Position numbers and translations under genes: made by a program. Of a DNA stretch of 64,000 nucleotides, positions 47,266 through 55,639 are shown one piece after another. Source of the DNA: Clostridium septicum. GTDB taxonomy: Bacteria > Bacillota > Clostridia > Clostridiales > Clostridiaceae. The stretch is from positions 806,001 to 870,000 of the forward strand of contig NZ_CP023671.1 in the NCBI RefSeq assembly GCF_003606265.1, in the 5' to 3' direction. The stretch's first letter is position 1; each line of letters opens with the position of its first letter. The notes under the pieces are model-generated. The model worked only from the letters and a program-made list of their open reading frames with translations. It ran no database searches and was not told the DNA's origin.

Positions 47266-47288
47266 AGCTCATATTATGTGAGCTTTTT
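47264..47288 (+). terminator. terminator of the homing endonuclease gene
   Basis: Stem AAAGCTCA/TGAGCTTT followed by six Ts. Confidence 0.65.
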
Positions 47289-47295
47289 TATATGA

Positions 47296-48721
47296 GAGAG
47301 ACTAGATAGTTTTGTGTTATTATTATTTTTGTTGTTTTAATATTACTGGAAATTTTTATTTCCAGTAATATTTTTTTATATTTAAGAAATACTAATAATG
47401 TTTTTTATTACCTTTTTAGTATTTCAATAAAATCGAATAGTATACATAAAATTTATAAAAAGTACAAGCTTTTAAGCTAATTCATCTTTTAGTTGATTTT
47501 CAAATATTATTGATAGCTCCGCTAACGTAGCACCCCAATTTGGAGTAGGTTGACTCCATTTTTCAATTATCTCCATTGTAGCTAAGTAAACACTCTTATT
47601 TAAAGATTCATCAGTTGGAAAAATTACTCTAACCTTAGTAAATTTACGTATTTGACGATTAAATCCTTCTAACACATTTGTAGTATATATCATCTTTCTT
47701 ATACTTGGAGAGAATTCAAAGAATTTTGATAGATTACTCCAATTATTGTACCAAGAGTCTATAACTATACCATATTTATCACACCATAAGGTTTTTAAAT
47801 TATCTAGCTGCGCTAACGCAAGTTCCTCAGTTGCTGCCTTATAAACTTCCTTTAAAACCTTCATAAATGCTTTCTTATCCTTTGAAGATATGTATTTTAT
47901 TGAATTTCTTATTTGATGAACAATACATGTTTGAATATTTACTGATGGAAATACTGTTTTAATAGCTTGTGGTAATCCTTTTAGTCCATTCATAATGCAA
48001 TTAATATTTCTTTAACATCTCTATTTTTAAGTCATTACAAATTCCTAACCAGAACTTAGCACCTTCTGCTTCATCAACCCATATACCTAAAATATCTTTA
48101 TATCCCTCCATTGTATATCCTAAACAAATATAAACAGCTTTGTTAACTATTTTCCCGTTACTTCTAACTTTAAAATGCATAGCATATAAATAAGCTATAG
48201 GATATATTTTATCTAAAGCTCTATTTTGCCATTCGGTAGCGCTAGCTAATACTTTATCTGTTATTTTAGATACCATTGATGGTGATATAGTTATTCCATA
48301 TATATCCTCAATTTCTGTTTGAATATCACTTGTACTTATGCCTTTCGCATATAGAGATATAATCTTTTTATCTAATTCAGTACATACAGTTTCATATTTT
48401 TTTATAATTTGCGGTTCAAATTCAGCATTTCTATCATGGGGTACGTCTAGGTCGACGTAACCGAAGGAACTTCTTAAATTCTTGATACTATAACCATTCC
48501 TATAGTTTTTCTTAGTTTGATCAACTATTTCTACACGTTTATATTTATTTCTTGCTAGATGTTCTTCCATTTTACCTTGTAATATATTTTCAAGAATATC
48601 TTTAACTAATCTTTGTATTAATTCATTTCTACCCATAACATCATCAATTGTTTTACATCTTTTAGTTAATACAAAAAAACAGTAGATAGATTTGTTTTTA
48701 CACAAATCTATCTACTGTCCC
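47296..48721 (-). mobile_element. degenerate IS256-family insertion sequence
   Basis: About 1426 bp. The right end starts GGGACAGTAGATAGATTTGTGT (minus strand from 48721). The left end, GAGAGACTAGATAGTTTTGTGT from 47296, matches it at most positions. Both enclose a broken IS256-type transposase. Just inside the right end an inverted copy of the terminal sequence makes a hairpin (48680-48717) that could block read-through transcription. No matching 8-9-bp target duplication is seen, consistent with an old insertion. Confidence 0.7.
47472..48705 (-). pseudogene. IS256-family transposase, inactivated
   Basis: Two frames together cover a Mutator/IS256 transposase. The N-terminal part (48001-48705, 234 codons) runs to KFWLGICNDLK and then leaves frame at an A5 run; one added A restores KNRDVKEILIA. 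A second frame break follows, and the C-terminal part begins at 47993 (NGLKGLPQAIKT) and ends normally (TTNVLEGFNRQIRK keeps the catalytic Glu). Both catalytic Asp are lost: the usual LDAI-KVR block reads LYAMHFKVR, and DGLKG reads NGLKG. It cannot transpose itself. The first codons overlap the terminal hairpin, so the true start may be the Met before GRNELIQ. Confidence 0.85.
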
Positions 48722-48835
48722 TTATTTAATTAAATTTTATATTAATTGTATAATAAATGTAATGTTTTAACAAATATATCTTATTTAAACTTTATTTATA
48801 TAGCCTAAAATTGTTAATATAATTAACTATATAGT

Positions 48836-49681
48836 TTATGTATTCTCATTAGTTTTAAGATATGCTTTATACAAAATTGGAATTAAATTAAAGTTATCCT
48901 TAACAGAACCTTTTATTGTGTAATATTTTATAGTACTTATCACACTTCCTATTCCCAAAACTCTATAAATATAATAATTTTCTGCAAGCATCTCAGATAC
49001 TCTAACTTCAGTATCACTTATATCGAAAGGTGTATTTATATTGTCTTCTGTTGTTTTTACCTCTATATATATTTTATTCCATTCTCCATCTTTAACATTC
49101 CACGAAATAATATCATATCCTAATCCATCACCTTTCTCTTTAGATACCCATTCAACTTGTTCACTTAAATCTACTCTCCCTAACTCCATTAATTTATTTT
49201 TTTCAAGTAAAACAACAGCCTCTTCGCCTATATCTCCTTTTTTCTTATTTCTCCTACTCTTTTTATCATAATTAATTTTTCTACCTTTTTCTTTTATTTT
49301 AACAGATGGTTCTCTTATTTCTATACCACTGGGACTATCATATTCTTTAAACTCTAAATTATCTATATCTAGTACAAATTCCGTTATTTCATCTTCTCCA
49401 TCATTATCATTTATATCTAAATCAATAGAAATTTCATTTTCAATTTCTTTATTATTAAAATTTTTTAATCTATATTTTTGTGGTCTAAACCTTTTATCTA
49501 TTTCAAATTTATCCCTATGCCTTTCTGATAATTCTCTTGATACTATATTTTTATGACCTATTGATCCTTTTATATTTGATCCCCAATTAAATTTTCTTTC
49601 ATTTAAAGCATTAAATACCTCTTTATAAGTCATCCATTTATTTTGATTGTCCTTAAATATTTGTATTATATCATCTATCAT
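48836..49681 (-). CDS. winged-helix - DUF3883 protein, candidate restriction nuclease
   Basis: 281 aa. Residues about 1-72 look like a winged-helix DNA-binding domain (TYKEVFNALNERKF...). An acidic linker (75-115) and a basic stretch (KKSRRNKKKG, 140-149) follow. The C-terminal DUF3883 domain (150-281) shows a PD-(D/E)xK nuclease pattern: GEEAV, then GYD with Asp190, then IEVKT with Glu207 and Lys209. DUF3883 domains are common in defence proteins. It is divergent from an adenine methylase 106 bp away. I infer a restriction-modification pair; recognition site and activity are unknown. Confidence 0.7.
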   Translation of the reverse strand: MIDDIIQIFKDNQNKWMTYKEVFNALNERKFNWGSNIKGSIGHKNIVSRELSERHRDKFEIDKRFRPQKYRLKNFNNKEIENEISIDLDINDNDGEDEITEFVLDIDNLEFKEYDSPSGIEIREPSVKIKEKGRKINYDKKSRRNKKKGDIGEEAVVLLEKNKLMELGRVDLSEQVEWVSKEKGDGLGYDIISWNVKDGEWNKIYIEVKTTEDNINTPFDISDTEVRVSEMLAENYYIYRVLGIGSVISTIKYYTIKGSVKDNFNLIPILYKAYLKTNENT

Positions 49682-49787
49682 TTAGCTTCACTCCCAAGAA
49701 AAATATATACTTATCATTCCAATTATTCATAAATTTATTTATTTTTTAATATCTTTTATAGATAAAATAATTATATTGGTGATAAAT

Positions 49788-50579
49788 ATGCGTAGCCCCA
49801 TAAAATGGGTTGGTGGAAAATCTAAATCGCTAAAATACCTTCTACCTTTAATTCCTCCTCACGAAGGTTATGTTGAAGTTTTCGGTGGTGCTGGTTGGTT
49901 ACTGTTTGCAAAATCCCCTTCTAACTGGGAAGTAATTAATGATTTGGATGAAAATCTAAGCAATTTTTGGATGGTACTTAAAGAAAAAGAGAATGAATTT
50001 ATTGATAGTTTTAAATATGAAGTAATTAGTCGCTCTATCTTTAATAATTATAAGGAAATTTATAAAAATAAAACTTATCTTGATAATGTTAATAAAGCTC
50101 ATATTCTTTATTATCTATTAAAGGCTGGAATTGGCGCAAGCTTACCAGATGGTGGTGGATGCGGTTTTGGTAAATCAAAAGGAGTAAGCCGCCTAAGATT
50201 GGACAAGCTTCCAAATGATATTGTACAAGCTCATAACCGCCTATTAAAAGTAACTATTGAATGCCAAGATTTTAGAAATATAATGTCATACTATGATACT
50301 GAAAATACATTTTTTTACTTAGACCCACCTTATAGAGATACTTCTCGCTCATCTTATCCTGTTGGAAAATTTACAGACAAAGATTATTCTGATTTAAGTA
50401 ATCTATGTAAAAACATAAAAGGAAAATTTTTATTATCAATAAATGATGATTACTTTATTAAATGTCTTTTCTCAAATTTTAATATCACACATATAAATAT
50501 TCCTTATAGCGGAAGTAATCAAAAAAAAGGACGTGAAAATTACCCTGAATTAATTATCACAAATTATACTATTAATTAA
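49788..50579 (+). CDS. D12-class DNA adenine N6-methyltransferase (Dam-like)
   Basis: 263 aa from the ATG at 49788 (GGTGAT just upstream; TTG and GTG codons before it are poorer starts). It transfers a methyl group from SAM to adenine N6. SAM motif region: IKWVGGKSKSLKYL at the N-terminus and VEVFGGAGWLLF near residue 29. Catalytic motif IV is DPPY near residue 174. The target-recognition region lies between. Members recognise short palindromes such as GATC, but the site cannot be read here. It stands divergent from the DUF3883 protein, suggesting the methylase of a restriction-modification pair; an orphan methylase is the alternative. Confidence 0.88.
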   Translation: MRSPIKWVGGKSKSLKYLLPLIPPHEGYVEVFGGAGWLLFAKSPSNWEVINDLDENLSNFWMVLKEKENEFIDSFKYEVISRSIFNNYKEIYKNKTYLDNVNKAHILYYLLKAGIGASLPDGGGCGFGKSKGVSRLRLDKLPNDIVQAHNRLLKVTIECQDFRNIMSYYDTENTFFYLDPPYRDTSRSSYPVGKFTDKDYSDLSNLCKNIKGKFLLSINDDYFIKCLFSNFNITHINIPYSGSNQKKGRENYPELIITNYTIN

Positions 50580-50592
50580 TTTTTAAATATAA

Positions 50593-50620
50593 AAATCCAC
50601 GACATTTCTGTCGTGGATTT
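50593..50620. terminator. terminator between methylase and AAA ATPase genes
   Basis: Perfect 12-bp arms AAATCCACGACA/TGTCGTGGATTT with T-runs on both strands. Serves the two convergent genes. Confidence 0.85.
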
Positions 50621-50677
50621 TTTGGTGAAGGCAATACATGACCTTTCAAATCCACCATTTAACTTTTAAATTTTATA

Positions 50678-52801
50678 TCATACTAAAATACAAGACCTTT
50701 CTTCTATACTAAAGCCACTATCTATTAAATCATTATCACACTCTTCTATAATGTAGTCTGGTATAATTTCATAGTCAAATGGATTTAATTGAAATAAATA
50801 ATCATTATCTACATGGTAAGTTTCGTTTACAAATTTTTTTATTATATCATTAGAGCTATTTTCATTTTTAATAACTCTAAAAATTTGAAGCTTTTCGTAA
50901 TTATTTTTCGACTCAATATAAGCATTTATTAGAATCTCATTACTTAATAATCTATCTAATTCAGTATCATAATCAAAATCATTTATAAACTCTTTTATTT
51001 TATATGTTGCTTCTTCTATTTCATTATACTCCATTAAAACCTCTTTCTTTATTCCATTTATTTTCTTATCAGTGATAGGTTCTTTTCTTTTATGAAATAA
51101 ATTTGATAGTAAGTTCCATTCTAATCCCTTCGAATCATTAATTTCATATAATCGTCTTAAATATATTAACTTATTAATATTATTATCTAGTCTTAGTATA
51201 TTTTCTTTCACTATTTCAATAAATGTTTTAATATCATAATAGCAAATTTCTTTCTCAATAATCTCTCCATTTTTATTTGATATAAAATATGCATTAGTTT
51301 TAATTTCATTAAACTTATATCTAAAATTTTTCACCATATCTACTATGGGATCAAAGTCATGAGTTAGCATCAATACAGTGTTGTTTCTAAAACTATTTTC
51401 TCCTTTAAATAATTTATTTATTATTGCATATTTTTTATTCTTATCAAACGAAGAAATAGGATCATCTAAAATTACCAGGTCTGGTTTCTTATTTAAAGTT
51501 TCATACATAAATAGAATTAAAGCAAAGGCATTTTTTTCCCCATAACTTAAATATAAATTTGCATTATTTAATTCTTTACAACAATCTTTATGTTTAAATA
51601 CCATCTTATACTCATTATTTTTAGATTCTATATTTACCTCATATTTATAGCCTGCATATTTTAAAAAGTTATTTATTTCTTTTTTATATTTTTCTATTCT
51701 TTTTAAAATTAAACTTTTTTGTTTATTTATTTTTCCTTTTAATATCCCGGCTTTATTAATAAGATCATTTAATGAATTATTTATTTTTCCTATTTTTTCT
51801 TCTGTAAAACCAGTGTTTAAATTTGGTAAGAAATCCAACTCTATTCTATATCTTTTTATTTTCTCAATTATTTCATCAACATCTTTTAAAGAAAAAAAAC
51901 TTAAATTTTTTAATTCATTAAATCTTTCTAGTAAAATATTAACTTGTGACTTAATTAATTTTAAATAGTTTATATGCTCACTCGATAGTCCACTTATACT
52001 TTGGGTTATTTCGCTTATCTTTTTATTGGTTTCATCTGTAAAATATAATTTCAAATTATTAAACACATCCATAACCTTATTTAAATGTTCAATATATTTG
52101 GAATCATATTCTTCACTTACCTTTAGAACTTTTTCTTTCTTACTAGTAATATCAGTTGTGCAAAAATAGCATTTACAACTAATATCTAAATATTCTTTAC
52201 CAGTAACCTGCCATTTTATCCATTTAGAATTGACATCACTTTTTATATAATCACCGTATTCTTCTAAACCGTCAGGAATATGTATTATTTTATTACCATT
52301 TTTCAATCCTTTTCCTATACTTCCTGCTGCTGAATACCCACTACTAGACTTTCCAAAACATTCTGTTAGAGTATTTAAGTCTTGAATTAACTTATCTAAC
52401 TCCGGATTTTTATTAAATGTATCTCTAACCTCTTTGATAAGCTTTTCAATTTCACTCATTAAATTATCATATTCTTCATTCTTTATAAAAACTTCATAAC
52501 TATTTTTCAATACCTCATCTTCTTGAAAAACATATTGATTAACATATTATTCATTAAAAATATTTACTGTATTAATCCCTTCTAGCCCTTCTACTATAGG
52601 CGCAACCTCTTCTCCACCATTTAAATATTTAAATGGTTTTAATTCAATTAATTTTTCTTTATTCTCAATACAATATTTTATTGCTTTTGATATAGTACTT
52701 TTTCCAGTTCCATTTATTCCATACTTTATATTTAATTCGTATTCATTTATTTCAATATTAGCTAAGTCAATATTATTACAATTTTTTATTAATAAATTCA
52801 T
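50678..52801 (-). pseudogene. AAA-type ATPase (AAA_13/RloC-PrrC-like), interrupted by an in-frame TAA
   Basis: The N-terminal frame (52547-52801, 84 codons) carries Walker A GINGTGKST near residue 30 and ends in VNIFNE then TAA. The next codons continue in the same frame (YVNQYVFQEDEVLKNSYEVF) into the 610-codon C-terminal part. So a single nonsense codon (52547-52549) splits one 707-codon gene. The C-terminal part has a coiled-coil region, a CYFC pair near residue 113 of that part, and Walker B VILDDPISSFDKN with a following H-loop-like LTHDFD. This is an SMC/RecF-like ATPase as in the AAA_13 group, which includes the tRNA-cutting RloC and PrrC. I cannot see a certain nuclease site. A TTG at 52510 could restart the second half. 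Confidence 0.72.
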
Positions 52802-52825
52802 TTCTTTCCCCTATACTATACAATT

Positions 52826-53101
52826 TTATGAATAGATTCCCCAATCTCTACTTAAAAACCAACTTGGTGTCCATTTGACATAATCTTCTGGACAGAACGT
52901 TTCATTTAGTATTTCAATACTTTTTATTTGTTGAGGTAATATAGATAAATTATGATTACTTAATGGACTATCCAAATCATAAAAATGATATCTATTTTCT
53001 CCATCTCTATATCGTCTACTTGGTCCGTAATCAAATGGTACGCAAACTCTTGTAATTCTTCCCTTTTCATATGAATCAAATACTACTTTAACTAATTTCA
53101 T
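52826..53101 (-). CDS. small protein of unknown function upstream of the ATPase
   Basis: 91 aa, no signal peptide or membrane segment, rich in Tyr, Arg and Pro (YGPSRRYRDGENRYHFYDLD). I do not recognise it. The ORF lies 24 bp before the ATPase gene and in the same direction, so the two were probably one operon and may belong to one defence unit. The ATG has no ribosome binding site of its own; the AAGGAGTG upstream serves a 14-codon ORF that overlaps the start. Confidence 0.6.
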   Translation of the reverse strand: MKLVKVVFDSYEKGRITRVCVPFDYGPSRRYRDGENRYHFYDLDSPLSNHNLSILPQQIKSIEILNETFCPEDYVKWTPSWFLSRDWGIYS

Positions 53102-53132
53102 TTATAGCTTGTACAAAGCTTTGGTTAATCAT
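53088..53132 (-). CDS. possible 14-codon leader peptide
   Basis: ATG at 53130-53132 after a good AAGGAGTG encodes MINQSFVQAINEIS and stops 11 nt inside the 91-aa gene, in another frame. This looks like translational coupling. Alternatively the upstream ATG is the original start and a frameshift has separated it from the 91-aa frame. Confidence 0.4.
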   Translation of the reverse strand: MINQSFVQAINEIS

Positions 53133-53156
53133 ATTATCACTCCTTATAATAAAATA

Positions 53157-53186
53157 AAAAACTGCACACTTATAGTGTACAGTTTT
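53157..53186 (-). terminator. terminator of ssrA
   Basis: Stem AAAACTG-ACAC/GTGT-CAGTTTT with single unpaired bases and T-runs, 18 bp past the tmRNA CCA end. It separates ssrA from the following genes. Confidence 0.75.
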
Positions 53187-53203
53187 ATCTTTCGTTGATT
53201 TAT

Positions 53204-53828
53204 TGGTGGAGGCGAGGGGTCATGTGCATCCATTATTTCTAAAATGGCACTGACTATATCTTTAACTTAAATTATTATTTAAGCTACCTAGCGTATTATA
53301 GAAGCTTAGTTTAGTTTTTATCTTCTATCCTAGTATTCCTTTGCTATAAGCTTTAGGAACCTATAAGTCGATACAAGGCTGTTAGATTTCTCTACATACC
53401 TCTCGGTATTGCCGGCAACACTACTTGCTACGGTTTCACCGATAAAGCTAGGTTATCACTTAGAAATCACTTTCTAAGGCGACTCTTTCTGAATCGAACC
53501 CCTGTCCGAAAGTAGACCAATCTGAATTTCTACGAGTGTAGTTTGTGATTAAGGTTTCGGTCCTAGGTTGCTCACAAACAAACTTCCTATTTCCTAGCTT
53601 CATAAATACCCCTCTAACTCAAAGCTTTGTTAGACTTCGTTTCCCACTCTATGACACCAGCTACCCGAGACGTGGGCATCCCGGACTGATGAGTAGCTTA
53701 TATTAAGCTGCTAATGCAAAATTGTCTTCTGCGTTTATCTTTAATGCATACTTTATTAAGGAGGTGACATGCTTGCCTCCACCCGCTTATCAAACCCATC
53801 TTACCCCCGTCGAAGCCAAAACGCCCCC
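53204..53828 (-). ncRNA. ssrA: tmRNA (ssrA), interrupted by a group I intron
   Basis: Rescues stalled ribosomes and tags their products. The 5' end GGGGGCG (53822-53828) pairs with CGCCTCC before the ACCA at the 3' end (53204-53207). The D-loop region CTTCGACGGGGG follows the 5' end. The tag frame is GCA GAA GAC AAT TTT GCA TTA GCA GCT TAA (53703-53732), encoding AEDNFALAA after the usual TAAAC, a tag of the clostridial type. The gene is 625 bp, not the normal about 350, because an intron (53221-53492) splits the T loop. Exon 1 is 53493-53828 and exon 2 is 53204-53220. Joined, they give AGGGG-TTCGATA-CCCCT, a correct 5-bp stem with 7-nt loop, and a 353-nt RNA. Confidence 0.93.
53221..53492 (-). 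other. group I self-splicing intron in the tmRNA T loop
   Basis: 272 nt, no ORF. The 5' splice site follows a U: exon end CGAU pairs with the internal guide GUCG in the intron (P1) leaving the required U-G wobble. The intron ends in G (53221). The conserved 3' P7 strand AAGATATAGTC lies at 53251-53261, and GACTTAT (53362-53369) is the 5' P7 partner with one bulged base. Without an endonuclease gene it cannot home by itself. Introns at this place in ssrA are known in some bacteria. Confidence 0.87.
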
Positions 53829-53886
53829 AGGTTAAAAATTAAGTTTAACGCATCGTTATTCAATTTTGTTTCTATCTTGTGTAGTA

Positions 53887-53915
53887 ATTATATATTATAT
53901 ACGTTTTTCTGTCAA
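53887..53915 (-). promoter_or_regulatory. sigma-A promoter of ssrA
   Basis: Perfect consensus on the minus strand: TTGACA (53910-53915), 17-bp spacer, TATAAT (53887-53892). The start near 53880 leaves about 50 nt to be removed from the precursor by RNase P. Confidence 0.85.
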
Positions 53916-53932
53916 CTTGATACTTAACTCTT

Positions 53933-54219
53933 CTAATCCGCTATATACCTTAATCCTATTTGTTTACGGGCTTCATCCATTATTTTCATAACTATTCTAG
54001 AATTTTCTAATGAATTCACTTCTGATTCTAATTTTTTGTTTAAAATTAAATTTATAAATTCTTCTATTTCATAACACATATCATCTACTTTTTGTGGATT
54101 TGATATTTCTTCAATTTCACCCTTTCTATAAACTATTTTTACATTATTAAATTTATTTATTTTATCTATTACTATGCTACCCTCTTCCCCTTGAATTTCT
54201 GAAGATAAATACGAATTAC
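53933..54219 (-). pseudogene. C-terminal fragment of a Gfo/Idh/MocA-type oxidoreductase
   Basis: About 95 codons in one frame with no start: SEIQGEEGSIVIDKINKFN, ..., KVDDMCYEIEEFINLI, ..., then SRIVMKIMDEARKQIGLRY and TAG. This is the end of a sugar-dehydrogenase-like (Gfo/Idh/MocA) protein. The NAD-binding half is missing; AT-rich sequence follows upstream. It lies just behind the ssrA promoter. Confidence 0.65.
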
Positions 54220-54328
54220 TAATCTTAATTAAAATATATTATTTAAACTATATAAAACTTATATAAATATTTCTATTTCTAATGCACATACTATTCTTAT
54301 AAATTATTCTTCAAAGGAGGATTTTAAA

Positions 54329-55603
54329 ATGAGACTTTGGTTTAAAGATTTAATAGAGTTTTTTAAAAGTAAAAAGAAGTTTTTTTCTATATTTTTAAAT
54401 ATATTTTTAATATTAGTGTTATTTATTAGTTTCTTTTACTCATTATCTAGAACTAATAATTTAATTTTAGTTCCATCTTGCCAATTTGAAGAAAATATTC
54501 AATATGAAGCTACAACTAATGTAGGTACTTTCATAACTGATGGCGAAGAACCTAATGAAGATGAAATCATAAAATTTTTTAATGAATTATTTACTACTCG
54601 TAATAAAGCTTTTTTAACTGGAAATGTTGCAGACTTATATAAATTTTATGATACTTCTCATACCTACAGTAAATATTCTCTTCTTCATGAGTTTAAAAGA
54701 ATTGCTTATTTGCGTGATTGGGCTAATGAAAGAAATATATCCTTTTCAAATATTAGCTCCACCCCTAAAATTAGGGACATTAAAATAAATAATAGTACTT
54801 ATTCTATTGTTTTAAGGGAAGAATATAAATTTGATTATTTTTATAAAGATACTCCTGATATAAATAATGAATTTGGCGTTTCATTACTTCACAATGTGGA
54901 TTTAAAAAAGATGGGAAATTCCTTTATTGTTCAAAAAGATTATTATTTAGATTGTTTCCAAGAAGGTTTAAAAGATTATAAATTTGATCTTACTGAAAAA
55001 CAAATACCTTTAACTAAATTTAAAGCTTATAATGTTAATTTTAATAGAAATAATTTAGAATTTAATACTAACAAGTTCTATGATAGAAAAGCTGCTGTTA
55101 ATTATGCCAATAAGTATTGTGGAATATCATGGGCCAATGATAATAATTCACGCTACAATAATAATTATTATGTTTATACTGCATCTTGTGGTAATTGTAC
55201 AAATTTTATATCTCAGTGTCTATCTGATAAAAATGAAGGTGGAAAATTAAAGCAAGATAAAATATGGCTATATGAAACTAAACATTCTAAGCCTCCTACT
55301 GCAAGTGAAACTTGGATTAATTCAGATAAGTTAATAAATTATCTACTATCAACTAAACGAAGTACTTTAATAAATTCAGGAAATTTTGAAAATCTTATGA
55401 GTAATTTTAATAACCTTCAACATGGAGATTTAATATCTTACAACATAAATAATTCAATAGAACATACAGCTATAGTTACTGACTTTGACAACAAAGGATA
55501 TCCTTTAGTTAATTCAAACTCTATAGATAAATATAAATTTCCATTTGATTTAGGTTGGAGTAATGATGATATTACATTTAATTTATTGTCTATTATAGAA
55601 TAA
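54329..55603 (+). CDS. membrane-anchored or secreted protein with C-terminal amidase (Amidase_6, CHAP/NlpC-like) domain
   Basis: 424 aa. TM or uncleaved signal at residues 18-40. Residues about 75-220 form an extracellular region without known motif (NTF2-like size). The C-terminal domain (about 245-424) matches Amidase_6: AVNYANKYCG, Cys in GNCTNFISQCL, and His in HTAIVTD, the Cys-His pair of papain-like peptidoglycan amidases. It probably acts on the cell wall or its fragments. It is monocistronic with AAAGGAGG before the ATG. The amidase domain is a firm call; the target bond is not known. Confidence 0.8.
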   Translation: MRLWFKDLIEFFKSKKKFFSIFLNIFLILVLFISFFYSLSRTNNLILVPSCQFEENIQYEATTNVGTFITDGEEPNEDEIIKFFNELFTTRNKAFLTGNVADLYKFYDTSHTYSKYSLLHEFKRIAYLRDWANERNISFSNISSTPKIRDIKINNSTYSIVLREEYKFDYFYKDTPDINNEFGVSLLHNVDLKKMGNSFIVQKDYYLDCFQEGLKDYKFDLTEKQIPLTKFKAYNVNFNRNNLEFNTNKFYDRKAAVNYANKYCGISWANDNNSRYNNNYYVYTASCGNCTNFISQCLSDKNEGGKLKQDKIWLYETKHSKPPTASETWINSDKLINYLLSTKRSTLINSGNFENLMSNFNNLQHGDLISYNINNSIEHTAIVTDFDNKGYPLVNSNSIDKYKFPFDLGWSNDDITFNLLSIIE

Positions 55604-55609
55604 AAATAG

Positions 55610-55632
55610 GCTATCTAAAAAATTTAGATAGC
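55610..55632. terminator. bidirectional terminator between amidase and GDPD genes
   Basis: Perfect 10-bp arms GCTATCTAAA/TTTAGATAGC with A- and T-rich flanks. Confidence 0.8.
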
Positions 55633-55639
55633 TCCTTTT

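Noticed and set aside
48680..48717. CRISPR-like or riboswitch hairpin near 48.7 kb
   Set aside because: It is an inverted copy of the IS256 terminal sequence inside the element.
50621..50645. TTGGTGAAGGC after the methylase terminator as an att copy of the ssrA 3' end (TTGGTGGAGGC)
   Set aside because: Only 11 bases with one mismatch, in a window without an integrase; similarity stops at once. Too short to call an attachment site.
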